Positions 21,560-32,296 are shown, counted from the first letter of the stretch. The stretch: DNA of 64,000 bases from Cercis canadensis (GCA_003255065.1 QAOA01006885.1:56415-120414), one strand, 5' to 3'. The notes: a model not told the origin generated them from the letters alone. Translations and numbers: made by a program.

Positions 21560-22200
21560 AACATCCATACTAAATTTCAGCTCGATCTAATGGTGAATGA
21601 GTCTAGGTTTTCAATTAAATAAAAATTTATGGTTTTGGTATTTTGGGATAAGTTTCACCGTTAGATCAAACTGAAATTAAGTGGAGAGGTTCACAAGATG
21701 CAGCTCTTTAATCTTAACAGTGGGATTATGAATCAGAGAACTTTACACCTTGAAATAAACCTAAGAATTTTGACTTAAAGACAAAAGGACCAAAATTGTA
21801 TATTTTATGAATATAGAGAGTCTCAATAGTTCATTTTTAAAGAAGAGTTACGTCTTGTGAACATTCCTACTAAATTTCAGCTCGATCTAACGGTGAATGA
21901 GTCTAGATTTTCAGTTAGATGAAAATTTATGATTTTGGTATTTTGGGATAATTCTCACCATTAGATTAAGCTAAAATTGAGTAGAGAGGTTTACAAGATG
22001 TAGCTCTTCAATCTTAACAGTGGGATTATGAATCAGATAACTTTACACCTTGAAATAAACCTAAGAATTTTGACTTAAAGATAAATGGACCAAAATTATA
22101 TATTTTATACATATAGAGGGTCTCAATAGTTCATTTTTAAAGAAGAGAGACCAAAAAGTTTAAATTATTAAAATACGAGAACTAAAATTGCAATTAAGCC
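21352..22200. mobile_element. non-autonomous Mutator-like element with >200-bp TIRs
   Basis: It starts GACTTAATTACAATTTTAGT and ends, reverse-complemented, GGCTTAATTGCAATTTTAGT. The arms pair for more than 200 bp. A perfect 9-bp target duplication AAGAGAAAA flanks it (21343-21351 and 22201-22209). The right arm plus centre is tandemly duplicated internally: about 21543-21842 and 21843-22142 both begin GAG(C/T)TACGTCTT and share ATTTCAGCTCGATCTAA and ATGAATCAGA. No transposase is encoded. The terminal 20 bases match the MULE at 29595-31525. Confidence 0.75.
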
Positions 22201-22245
22201 AAGAGAAAAGCAAGGTTGGGAGCAAAGGAAAACCAAGTGAAGCGG

Positions 22246-22345
22246 ATTGGGATCTAGTCATGTTGTTATTTAACATGACAATTTCATATTACTTAAATCT
22301 AGACCGTTCATTTCATTAAAAATATCTCAATGGTATAAATGATAC
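22246..22345. mobile_element. partial MITE of the GGATCYGGTCATG family
   Basis: GGATTGGGATCTAGTCATGT, ACTTAAATCTAGACCGTTCA and TTTCATTAAA match the left arm of 4919-5085. The right arm is missing or unrecognisable. Confidence 0.45.
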
Positions 22346-22539
22346 CATGTCACCATTCCAAAAAAAAAAAAAAATCTCAATTCTGACTACTATTTCCCCC
22401 ATATCATTGACTTGGGCATCAGATTCCGGTGGCACCTCACTGCCCGACCTGTAAATCCTTCTCAATTATGTGCTCCTTGTGCAGGTTCTCACCTCTACCA
22501 GGCGACCCCGGTGGTGACAATGCTCATCCAACATCTGCT

Positions 22540-23070
22540 TAGGTGCACCTTAACCTGAACAAATAGTTAGCACTATAAATGACAATGAGAGCTTTCATTG
22601 TCAAAGAAATTATGATAACATTTCCCGATAAAAAATCTAAAGCAAAAGAAAGAAAGATTGAAAGTTGATTGTTTTTTACGATAGAAACAAAGTGATAAGA
22701 TTGTAAATAAAGATAGAGACTAGTAGCCAACGGCTATCCCAAATTCCTGTGCTTACCTAAGGGCCATTTTGATGCTCACTGAATGCTTGCTTAGGTGCTT
22801 TCATTGCTCTCAAGTATTTTCCTTTGGGCAAGCATCCAGAGGGCATCAAAACGGCAATAAGGTAAGGAACTTATAACTTGAACAAACAATTAGGACCGAA
22901 AGTGGCTAAGAGCTCTTCCATGGTTAAAGAGATTATGCCAAGCTTTCATGGTGGTGCATCTTAAATGAACATGATAAAGATATTTGAAGTTGATTGCTTT
23001 GACGATAAAAACATGGATATAACATGCTAAGGGAAGATAGAGATTGGAGGGTTGTCGAGGGCAATGTTGG
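22540..23070. repeat. diverged ~320-bp tandem duplication with short inverted repeats
   Basis: About 22540-22740 and 22866-23060 share TTAGCACTATAAATG/TTAGGACCGAAAGTG, AGAGCT(T/C)T(T)C, AAAGA(A/G)ATTATG, TTGAAGTTGATTG-like words and AGATAGAGA. Between them GCTTACCTAAGGGCCATTTT at 22751 pairs with the inverse near 22840-22866 (AAAACGGCAATAAGGTAAGG), suggesting a small TIR element at about 22751-22866. Confidence 0.45.
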
Positions 23071-23365
23071 CTGCTCTGAATTTACTCTCTTTAGCATAGA
23101 ATCCAAAAGCTCTAAATTTTGAGCTTAATTAGAGACGGAAAATTCAGGGCAGCCAAAACTTTGTCAAATGGACTGTGGGTTAGGAGGAAATGAAAAGCCA
23201 AGTGACACCTACTTATCAGGAAAAAAAAAAAAAAAGTGGGACATGGCACTTAAGGTTGGATAGAAATTTTAATTTTTAATAATAAATTTTGAAATCAAAA
23301 GACGGATTCTCCTTTCTATCCCTTTAAAGAGAATCATACTAATAAGGTGTTGTATTTTTGGATTT

Positions 23366-23531
23366 GGATCCGATCATGTGACATGAGTCATGTTACAAAG
23401 ATCTAATCCGTATATTCCATTAAAGTTCATTTGAACCATTAAAGCTTAATGTGCTTTAATAATTTAGATGAACTTTAATGGAATGTACGGCTCAAATCTT
23501 TGCAACATGACTCATGTCACATGACCGGATC
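23366..23531. mobile_element. foldback MITE of the GGATCYGGTCATG family, copy 2
   Basis: The left arm GGATCCGATCATGTGACATG pairs with the right arm (reverse complement GATCCGGTCATGTGACATGA) and the arms continue to pair to a centre near 23445 (TTAAAGCTTAATGTGCTTTAA). The length of about 166 bp equals copy 1 at 4919-5085. Confidence 0.7.
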
Positions 23532-23599
23532 TGGGTCTTGTATTTTTTTCCCCTCTCCAACTTACCCTTTGAAGATGAATTCACTATTTCTTTAATCCA

Positions 23600-24515
23600 T
23601 TTTAAGAAGATTATATTATTGAGATATTGCATTAATAGATTTTTTGCTCTCCACCTTATCTTTTGAATTTTGATTAAGTGTTTCATTTCTTTAGCCTAGC
23701 TGGAGAGAGAAAAATATTATATTATTGAGGCATTGCATTAATTGTTGTTTCGCTTTCCACCTTATCTTTTGAATTTTGATTGTTTCATTTCTTTGGCCTA
23801 GCTGGAGAGAGGAAAAAAAAAATAGTGTGATACCCTATTAAGTTTCTTAAAAAGTATACCAAACCCATATTCATAATTTTTTTTATCCCTTTTAAAAAGA
23901 TTATATTATTGAGGCATTACATTAATTGTTGTTTTAATCTCCACCTTGTCTTTTGATTTATGATTAAGTGTTTCATTTCTTTGGCCTATTCAGCATATCT
24001 CTAATTTATGATTAGTATGATACCTTATTAATACATGTTTGTTAAACTTATATTTAGCATATCTCTAATTTAAATATTCAATTAAGGAAGAGCTTTAGCT
24101 TAGTAGAGTATACTCCTAATTATAAAGATAGTCTCTTCTCTCCTTCTTTAGTTCAAATATTTTCCATTGCAAGTGCAGTTACTATTTATTTATAGGAAAA
24201 ATTTAAAATTCAATCCATCTTTATGTCCCAATCCTCTCCTACGAATAAGTTCTTCACTTGATTTTCCTTCCCTCCCAATCCTAGCATGTCTTCATTTAGG
24301 ATCTCCTAAAGAAGGCATAGTAGGCAGAGGATTTGAACTTTGGACATAAATATAGACTGGATTTCAATTTTTTTTAATATATTGTGCTATTTAGAGATAT
24401 GCCGAATATGGGTTTGGTATCTTTCATAACAAATGAAATATTTAACCAAAAGATAAGGTGAAGAGCAAAAACAATTAGTACAATGCCTCATTAATATAAT
24501 CCTCTTATTAGGGAT
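23600..24515. repeat. ~110-bp repeat unit, three direct and one inverted copy
   Basis: The unit core GATTATATTATTGAGGCATT ... CACCTTATCTTTTGAATTTT ... GTTTCATTTCTTTGGCCTA occurs near 23604-23715, 23716-23830 and 23895-24005. An inverted, more diverged copy lies near 24400-24515 (reverse complement GGATTATATTAATGAGGCAT, CACCTTATCTTTTGG). Unit ends carry CTAGCTGGAGAGAG in the first two copies. No coding capacity was seen. Confidence 0.6.
24084..24200 (+). mobile_element. tRNA-derived SINE, old copy
   Basis: AGCTTTAGCTTAGTAGAGTA aligns with the box A region of the SINE at 59540 (AGCTCTAACTCAGTGAAATG), and TTAGTTCAAATATTTTCC sits at the box B position. The 3' end reaches TTTATAGGAAAA. Imperfect flanking repeats (TTTAAATATTCAATT at 24069 and TTTAAAATTCAAT at 24202) look like a decayed target duplication. 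Confidence 0.5.
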
Positions 24516-24553
24516 CTAACAAAGCCAAACTAAACTAATCAAATTGCCCAAAC

Positions 24554-24771
24554 CTCTCATTAATAGCTCAAGTGGTCATGTATCCGGCCTTTAAGGTTGA
24601 GGAGGTTCTTAGGACCTAGAATCAAATCCTGGTGTGTCTGCTTTGGTGGTTGTTGGTGTTATTATGGTGCTATTATTAGCAACTTAAATGTCTACTATTT
24701 CTTATATGGGAGTTGTAAATATACATTGTAATGTAAATATTCTCTCCAGCAACAAAAAGAAAAAAAAAATC
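24554..24771 (+). mobile_element. possible tRNA-derived SINE
   Basis: TAGCTCAAGTGGTCATGT resembles an RNA polymerase III box A, and GAATCAAATCCTGG about 55 bases later resembles box B. The segment ends in a purine/A tail (CAACAAAAAGAAAAAAAAA). The heptamer CCCAAAC occurs just before (24547-24553) and just after (24772-24778), a short candidate target duplication. Confidence 0.45.
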
Positions 24772-25194
24772 CCCAAACTAAGATAATAGTAGGTGATTTA
24801 GCCAATTTAATTAATTTAATTTAGTTTTAATTTTAGGTAATAACGATCTTGATTTCATTGGTGGTGTTTTGAATGGAAAACCATGGATAAACCCCTCTAC
24901 CCCTATTTTCTTTCTATTATCATTCCTTTCTTCATCACTTCTTCATTTGAAAATTGAAGTCTCTCTTCCTTTTCTCTCAAATTAATTCTCAAACCAGAAA
25001 TCCTAACTCACCCTTTATTCTCTTAATCTCTCCCTAAACTCGCTCTATTTCTCTCAAATTCTCAACCCAAACACATTTCCACAAAATAAAAAGGGTGAGG
25101 TCATGAACGTGGTGGTTGAAGTTATGTGAAAGCTAATAGTAAGTTCTCTACCCTTTTCCATCTTGGCTTTTCCTTCACTCCTTTTGCTCTAGGA

Positions 25195-26900
25195 TGTCAT
25201 TCAAGGAACTTAATGTAGACAATCCATTTTGGTACCCTCAAATGGCCTAACACCTTCTCAGACCAAGCTTAAACAAAAAAGACTTTCTTTGAAAATTGTA
25301 GCCCAAAACACACAAAAATAGAAAAAATGAAAGTTTTTGGATCAGATTGGGATTTTGGACCGTGCAGCCCCCAACCCACGGAAACCCTAATTTTAAACCC
25401 TAGCTGCATGTGCAAATTTCCAGAAGAGTTGCAGCCGTTTTGTCCTATGCTCCAAGCAATCAAGAGGCTCCTCTACCATCCTCAACTATAAATAGACCCC
25501 CTCACAAGCACATGAGAACACATCAAGTCTTCTTGCCACACCTAAAGACTCTTAGAAACATTGCATAAACGCCCAAGTATGTTTAGAGAGGAAAGAAGTG
25601 AAGCTCTACTCCACTAGAAGTCCATCTAGTTGGAAAAGCGAAGCTTTGCTCCTTTAAAGAGAGAATCTTGAAAGAGGAAAGAGGAGTAGCCGTGCCCAAC
25701 GTCTTGGAGACAAGGAAGGAAGGAAGCCAAAGCTCAGCTTGATTCCAAGCAAGGAGCACCAAGCAAAGCACTGGATCAAGAGAGGCAAAGCACCCATACG
25801 TGTAGGTAAATGCCTTCACCCCCCCTTCTTTTAGAAAGCATGATCTAGGCTAATCCATAGCACACAATTGTTTTTACCTCACTTTAATCAACAAAGTTAC
25901 ATGCTTTAATCTTTAAACATGTTAATGAAGTAGATCTAAGTTGATTGTATTGAATCGTTTATCATATTAGTTTCTTAATCAACAAAATTGCATAAAAATC
26001 AGGTCTATCCTATGGAGTGACTTCCTAGCACAAATCAATTGGTGGGAAATCCCTCATTTCTTCTTAAAAATTATTTCTTTTTCAAAAGTTGCTTCTTCTC
26101 TGCCTCAAAGGCTTCTTTTTTGAACAAAACCCTAATTTTTCAAAAATAAAAGGAGAGAATTTTGTGAAAACCCAAACCAAACCCATTTAGGGGTCCTTTT
26201 GGCCCAAACAAAGGCCGTTTATCCTCTGTCTAGGCCAAATGGCCCAAGTGGAGGTCATTCACCCCCCCCCCCAATTCCCTTGCTTTTTTCGAAAACTAAA
26301 ATTAACCTTTTTTTTTTTTTTCTAAAAGAAATATTTCTTTAACCTCTTCTCACTAATCAACAAGTTCTAAGAGATGTCAACCATAGTATGGGCTTCCCTT
26401 TAGAACTACTTGGGCTTTGATGCTAAAGGTACGACCTAGCATACGTATGCCTTTAAGAGGGTACATCTTGGACCAAGTCTAAACCGGGTAAGTCATCATT
26501 TAGTTTCTTCCATTTTATTTAATTTCAAGTCTTTATTTTATTTAATTCTAGCCTTTTTAGTTGCATGAACCCTTTAATATTCTTTCATGCAATTGTCAAT
26601 GCTTGTTAAGTTAGTGATAATCGGTTCATCATTTGAGACCAACCGTTGGTTAGGTGAGTTAGGTTGTTTGACCCCTTCATAACTCGTAACTTAGTCCTTA
26701 AACCTATAACTTTGTTTCGAGAACATTATTTTCCTTGTTTTAGGTAAAACAAGGTGGCGACTCAATTTCTTAATCGAGAGCCATAAAAGTACCTCATTAA
26801 AGATATCAACCTTAATTCATTTCGCTTACACCGAAATTGTACACTCTCACTTAGTTGGTGCCTTGGTGTGTTTAAGTTGCTTACTCTTAGTTGATTTCAA
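25195..26900 (+). mobile_element. degenerate LTR-like sequence, probable Ty3/gypsy remnant
   Basis: The segment has a TATA-like CTATAAATAGACCCCC at 25488 followed by a leader-like C/A-rich stretch, and further on AAGGTGGCGACTCAATTTC at 26751, a word typical of gypsy LTR/leader junctions in plants. There is no open reading frame with gag or pol similarity and no second LTR, so this would be a solo or truncated LTR. The boundaries are guesses: TGTCATTCAAGG at 25195 is a plausible start. Confidence 0.35.
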
Positions 26901-27081
26901 ACTTGAAGAGAAACTCTTAGAAATGCACGCATAATACATTAGAGGAGTAATTTTTTTACTAGAATACTCTATGTTCTCTAATCTTTCAATCCCTAACCCT
27001 AACTCACCAATTTTCATGACTTATAGTTAAAGAACAAGATATCCTTCTACTTGGACTACACATCATCACTAGAACTCAAGT

Positions 27082-27376
27082 GGTTCTCCATCCTTTCAAT
27101 CTCCAAAGAGCATTTCTTCCATCGATCTCTCCTTCTCTCTTTTGTCTAATATGTTTGTTTTCATTTTCATATCAAAGTAATCTAGTTTATCAAAGCTCAA
27201 CCTTCACCTGTTATTGGACTTCACTTCCATTGTGGAAGTCTGATAATAGGTGAAGGTAAAACTTTGATAAACTAGATTACTTGGATATGAAAATGAAAAC
27301 AAACAGATTAAATAGAAGAGAGAGGGAGATGGAGAGATGGAAGAAACACTCTTGGGAGATTAAAGGGATGGAGAAC
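27082..27376. repeat. long near-perfect hairpin (arms ~145 bp)
   Basis: The left arm (27082-27226) and the right arm (27230-27376) are reverse complements with few mismatches. For example, TTCATTTTCATATCAAAGTA pairs with TACTTGGATATGAAAATGAA, and ATCTAGTTTATCAAAG-type words pair across the centre. The centre is ACTTCACTTCCATTGTGGAAGT, itself a small hairpin. It could be a recent foldback element or a hairpin that, if transcribed, would give double-stranded RNA. No flanking target duplication was recognised. Confidence 0.7.
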
Positions 27377-27489
27377 TAATAATATCTCTACCAAACATAC
27401 CAATCTCCTCATAGAGACCCAACCCAACCCACTCAAGGAGACCTACTAAAAATACCCCCTTTAAGCCAGCTATAACCGCATCAAGTACA

Positions 27490-27660
27490 CCTATAAATAG
27501 AATGTACAACATCATTTTATAGTAATGAATACTTTCCTCAACTCTCTAATGCCGAATTATCTCCTATATTGACTTGATCGTCTGAGGGTCTTCACTAGGA
27601 AACCCCCTAATCTAGACTTCCTTTGCAGGTAATTGGGTTATCATCAGGGAGAGTTCAAGT
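27490..27660 (+). mobile_element. LTR fragment (R/U5-like)
   Basis: CTATAAATAGAATGTACA is followed about 75 bases later by TTGACTTGATCGTCTGAGGG, then AGGAAACCCCCTAATCTAGA and TTTGCAGGT. This order is typical of the R/U5 region in plant Ty3/gypsy LTRs. No coding part is attached. Confidence 0.4.
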
Positions 27661-28077
27661 TTGTGTCCGACTCTGAGCTCACTTAAATACAAAACCAAGG
27701 ATAAAAGCAAGAACCAATGGGTTTATGTTTATCTATCACAAAGGAACTTTAGATTATTATTCACAGCTCAATGTTGAGGTTAGTATCAGACAGGGAAATG
27801 GGAAATAACATATTTCCTCCCCAAACCCCCCAAAGCAAAGGAACCATAATTTTGGGCTTCAAAGGGAGTGTAGGGTTTAAGATGAAGACCCCAGTTCCTT
27901 TCCCCTTTATGAATCAAATCTCCCAAACAAGGGAGATGACATGTTTAGTCATCTCCTCTCTTTTCCATCCCCTTCACTTTTTAATTCCCAAATAAACTAT
28001 GAATATCTCTTTCTCTTTCTTCATTTCAATTGTTTCACCGTGAAATTGTAGCATATTCTTTTTAACCAATAAAAAAA

Positions 28078-29399
28078 CACAAAATTAGCCAATTAGATAA
28101 TTTCGATTGGACAAATTGTAGGTTCTCTCATTTAAAACAATTTGCCATAAATATAATGTAATTAAATGGTATTATCAGCAATTTCTTACCTTGACTTCAT
28201 GGATTTTCTTTTACCTGTGAGCCTCTACTCTTGCTACTCTAAAGCCAGAGGATGCTGCTTCCATTTTAAAGAATGATGGATCAATATATCATTTCAAGTA
28301 TACCCCAGCACCAGCCATATCAGATGCCAAACGCTACAAAAGAGGAAATGTTAGGTTTCAAATATTTATAGGGGCATTTCTTTTTGTTCATTTCTGGTGA
28401 ATCAAGTGACCATACTTGTCCAGAAGGAACAGCCTAGGAGGACCACAACATTCTTCATATGAATCCATTACAAATCGGGGTAAGTTTCCACGAGTGGCAA
28501 GATTATGCTCAGACCGAAGATTAGGATGCCAATCAATTCCTACAATTCAATAAGCAAAAGTATTACAAATATGCCAAGGAGCCATTAGCACCTAAAGGAT
28601 ACAAATATTCTAGCAATTTACAGGATTATGATAAATGCATATCACAAACAGTAGAACTCTACTATGAGTCGTATAAGTAAACTAACTTGTATTAGTGAAG
28701 AATAACAAATGATTCATTTGGGATAAAAAAAAAAAAAACCTTCTCAATAGGGGGAAATTCCGCCTCAAGTTGTTGAACGCGATTCATAAGACCATGACCT
28801 CTAGCAGCAGTGGCCATTACTTCTTCATGCAAGTCATGGAAGATCTCAGCAACAAACCTGAACAGAATAAAATGGATAAATGCATATAACTTTCATAACA
28901 ATACATCTGAATGTAAAATCTAAAAAAATAAAAAAAAAAGTGCTAGTGAAAAGGTCAAAATCCACATCCTAGACCAATAATGGAAAGAAATAACTTAAGA
29001 TATCTTGGCACGAATGAAACTCTTCCAAACAGAATGAAGTTTTTTTATAATTTAATTAATTGCAATGCATTGAATGTTAGAATCATCAAAATTTTCACAA
29101 TATAAGTACATTTTCCCATCAAGAGCATTTGCAATAAAATTCAGGAGGGAAAAAAATCTAGGTTCAACTTAAACAATTGGTAAGGACACTGTGGATAAAA
29201 GATTCTACACTCAGGCCTTAATGCTCTCTCATATGTCATATCCAAAAAAGAAAAATGAGAATATCTGTAATGCTAATCAGTTATAGTGTGGTTTATTGTA
29301 TTGCAGTTTTTCTTTCACGTATGTATTTTTTTGTCTAGTTATTTCTCTATGATAAGCAAACAATAGTTTCATTCAGCAAAATGTCCCTAGGATGAGTAT
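28078..29399 (-). repeat. segmental copy of SCAR introns 1-4, part 1
   Basis: Co-linear with 45980-47303 of the SCAR gene in the same orientation, including intron words such as AAATTGTAGGTTCTCTCATT and ATTCAGCAAAATGTCCCTAG. The copy stops inside former intron 1 at 29399, where a copia element begins. Homology resumes at 37152. Exon 1 and the promoter are not included. Confidence 0.85.
28190..28857 (-). pseudogene. SCAR pseudogene fragment (exons 2-4)
   Basis: Relics of three SCAR exons are present: exon 2 at 28687-28857, exon 3 at 28416-28539 and exon 4 at 28190 to about 28318. Exon 3 is still open and close to the parent (encodes [19 protein letters not shown]...). Exon 2 carries a T-run expansion from 7 to 14 that shifts the frame. 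Exon 4 has lost its acceptor through a 9-bp deletion and has a stop (TAA) after ...VEAHR, where the parent has EKR. With no exon 1 and three disabling lesions it cannot make SCAR protein. Confidence 0.88.
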
Positions 29400-30528
29400 T
29401 GAACAAAGAGGCTATAAGAATGAATCTTCTTTCTTCATCTTTAGAGTACAGATTTACAGAATATTTATAGGCTAAATCTATCCTAATTCTAGGAGGTAAA
29501 CAAGAAAATATGGAGGAAATTACTCTTCACCTACCGAGGCTAACAACTAGGATACAAACAAGGAAATTACAATCAATTACAATATTATATTAAAGGCTTA
29601 ATTGCAGTTTTGGTTTCCCTATTTTACCTGAATGAACGATTTGGTCCCCTATTTTGAAAAACCACAAAATAGTCCCTACTGTTTACTATGACGTTGCACT
29701 TTTGGTCCAGGACACTAACGTCGTCCAAAATTTAACTGAGTCTAAAGTGGCATAGTCCCAAAGTTCTTGACCGTTTTTGTCCCCACCCACCTTATACACG
29801 CTTTCTCTCTTTTTCTTTTGCCTCTTTCTTTCCCTTACTCTTCCTGCAACATGTATTTGATGCCATGAAGATACCCATTGCCCTAACCTTCCTCAGCTAA
29901 AGTCGAGGCATTGTTCTTAGAGACTGAAAACTTCTCCAATGTGTAATGTGTGTGTCGTATAAGCCATCACTACCGAATGCCACAAAGCAATAAGAATTCT
30001 CAAACTCAAACATATATATTCCAGAGTTGTCGTTGAGCGCCAAGAAAGAAAAAAAAATGCCTTCACTTGGCCAAGTCGAGGCTTCCCAACTATGCCCTCA
30101 AGGTTGTTGCCCAACCCCATTTTGCAACTCTCCAACATCTCAGAGCACAAGAAGCAAACCCATAAGTAGTTCTACAGAGTGCCGCCACAGTTTTGCAGCA
30201 ACAACAACATCCTTTATCTTCCCCAATACCTAGTTCACTAACCAAATCCCAAATATTTGGGATGAGCTGGACGTGAGGAACATTGCATGCATGAAGGGGT
30301 ATATGCAACTCGGTGGGTCAACTCAGTTGGGGTACATGTAACTTATGGTTTTTGCTACACTTTTCCAGCTACCGTTATTAAACAAATGATGGACTGGGTT
30401 TTGGTGGTCATGTAGAAGGAAATGGGTATCCGTAGTTGCGAGTTTTACATCATTTTTACTTCTATTTGTTATGCTCTATTTTACTGGTTAGTGGTTAGTT
30501 TCCCTTTATTTCGGTTCATTTGTTTCAG

Positions 30529-30631
30529 TCTCCCAACACATAAAAATGCTGGTGACACGAAAGCTATGCTCGACGCTATCTTTCCTGCGCTAAGTGGTCT
30601 TTCGCTAGATGACTCCTATGGACAAAGATGA
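30529..30631 (+). pseudogene. exon-like fragment inside the MULE, unknown source
   Basis: A T-rich stretch ending TTTGTTTCAG precedes an open segment reading LPTHKNAGDTKAMLDAIFPA, then LSGLSLDDSYGQR and a stop. It looks like an intron acceptor plus exon captured from a host gene. I do not recognise the family. Confidence 0.4.
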
Positions 30632-31106
30632 TGACTACTCCCAATCTCTGGTCAATCACGAGGAATTTTTTTCTATCAAACAAAAAACTATTTTCTATCA
30701 AGAATGATATACTATAATATAACTTTTACTTTGACGCAACACATAAAACAAGGATCACACTGAAGCTTAACCTTGTATCTATCGAGAATGCACAGAGACA
30801 ACAGGGTCTGGGGGGTTCCGTATCAATCCATGGGAGCTATGACCAGAGCCCCCACCTCTACATCTTTTGTTCTCGCTCTAGCTAACCAAGCTTACACCAT
30901 CCTTCTTCAACTCCTTCCTAGCTTCTGATTATGGAGCTGAAAACCCTATTCCCAAATTGCTTCTTGGGAATACCCTTTGGCCACAGTAGCAGCTTTTCTT
31001 GGTTAGCGTATAGAGAATACCTCACTTTTTTCTGGTAGGCTTTTAGGTGCAAGCAAGTTCTATGCTATTGAAGACACTACTTGATCTCTAAATAATTTGT
31101 ACTTTA

Positions 31107-31250
31107 TCCGAAAGCGGATTCGGGGAAAGCCGATAATGATTTGGGTATTTCTCCGGAGAGGTGGTTTCCGGATACATTGAAGTCTTGGAGATTAGAGAGG
31201 TTCAAACCCGAAATGTGACCCAAGAACTCGTTCTCGTCAAGACGGAGAGT
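31107..31250 (-). pseudogene. captured LRR receptor-kinase fragment inside the MULE
   Basis: The translation LRLDENEFLGHISGLNLSNL continues QDFNVSGNHLSGEIPKSLSA and ends near FPESAFG. This is the last leucine-rich repeat and C-cap of LRR-III type receptor-like kinases, just before the membrane helix in intact proteins. No signal peptide, helix or kinase domain follows, so it is a captured exon fragment. The upstream part (HHCRKAVFFIIVFFFT) is not LRR-like and the fragment ends at a stop near 31104. Confidence 0.75.
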
Positions 31251-31624
31251 GAAGAAGAAGACAATGATAAAGAAGACAGCTTTGCGACAATGGTGAAGAA
31301 GACAATCACATGCAATGTTATGTGACCTNAAAAAAAAAAAAAAGGTGCAAAAGTGCAACATGTATGCCACGTCAGACTCTCAGTTAAATTTTGGACGGCG
31401 TTAGCGTCTTGGACCAAAAGTGCAATGTTATGCTAAACAGTGGGGACTATTTTGTGGTTTTTCAAAATGGAGGAACCAAATCGTTCATTTAAATAAAATA
31501 GGGGAACTAAAACTGCATTTAAGTCTATATTAAATATTAATCTAATCATATTTAAATGCTAATTCCAATTAATCACTTAGAGTGATTTTCTGTCAATCAC
31601 CAAGATTCTCTTCAACACTCCCTT

Positions 31625-32201
31625 TCAAGCTGGTGAGTAGATATCAAACATTCCTAACTTACCAACTAAGAATTCAAATCCTAGTTTGGATAAAGCTTTG
31701 GTGAGTATATCAGCTTCTTGATGTGCAGTTGAAACATAGGAAAGACTGATATTTCTTGAATCAATTTCATCTTTGATAAAACTTCTATTAATTATGACAT
31801 GTTTCATTCAATCATGTTGGACAGTTTGTGAATTATGCTTATTTTTTATTTGTGATCTTCATAGGGCATTTTCTAGAGAATTTTAGGTCTTGTTGGAGTC
31901 TTTCAATCTAAATTGATTCACATACTCCTTATGCTATTGCCTTGAACTCTGCTTCAGTAGTGCTCTTTGCCACAACTGATTGTTTCTTGCTTCTCCATGT
32001 AACAAGGTTTCCCCATACCTTTGTGTAATACCCAGTTATGGACTTATTATCTTCAATTGACCCAGCCCAATCAGCATCTGCAAACCTTTCAATGGTTCTT
32101 GTCCTACTTTTCTTAAATAGAATTCCCTTGCCTGGAGTTCTCTTGAGATATTTTAGTATATGGTTGGTTCCCTCTAAATGCCTTTTAGTAGGACAATGCA
32201 T
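31625..32201 (-). pseudogene. copia RNase H region
   Basis: The frame at 31929-32201 reads HCPTKRHLEGTNHILKYLKR then FADADWAGSIEDNKSITGYY and KKQSVVAKSTTEAEFKAIA, the hallmark copia RNase H motifs. A second frame (31625-31807) gives DIDSRNISLSYVSTAHQEAD-like sequence and ILTKALSKLGFEFLVGKLGM, the domain end. The two are separated by stops, so the region is broken. Confidence 0.85.
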
Positions 32202-32296
32202 AAACTGATTTATTACACTTATACTGTATATATATATATATATATAATATCAAGTCTTGTAAGTATTAGATATATTAATTTTCCTACCAACCTCTG

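Larger units (their letters stand above)
29595..31525. mobile_element. Pack-MULE candidate nested in the copia LTR
   Basis: TIRs of about 162 bp (29595-29753 and 31364-31525) begin GGCTTAATTGCAGTTTT and GACTTAAATGCAGTTTT. They are flanked by a perfect 9-bp target duplication TATATTAAA (29586-29594, 31526-31534). There is no transposase. The interior holds gene-like pieces in opposite orientations: a leucine-rich-repeat segment (31107-31250, minus) and an exon-like piece behind a TTTCAG acceptor (30529-30631, plus). This is the Pack-MULE layout. A single N lies at 31329 beside a poly-A run. Confidence 0.8.
29400..31617 (-). repeat. copia 3' LTR, interrupted by a MULE
   Basis: LTR parts 29400-29594 and 31535-31617 match the intact 5' LTR at 36904-37151, for example TGAACAAAGAGGCTATAAGA and ACAATCAATTACAATATTAT. 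The nested MULE occupies 29595-31525, and its second target duplication is 31526-31534. The LTR pair shows many substitutions, so the copia insertion is not recent. Confidence 0.88.
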
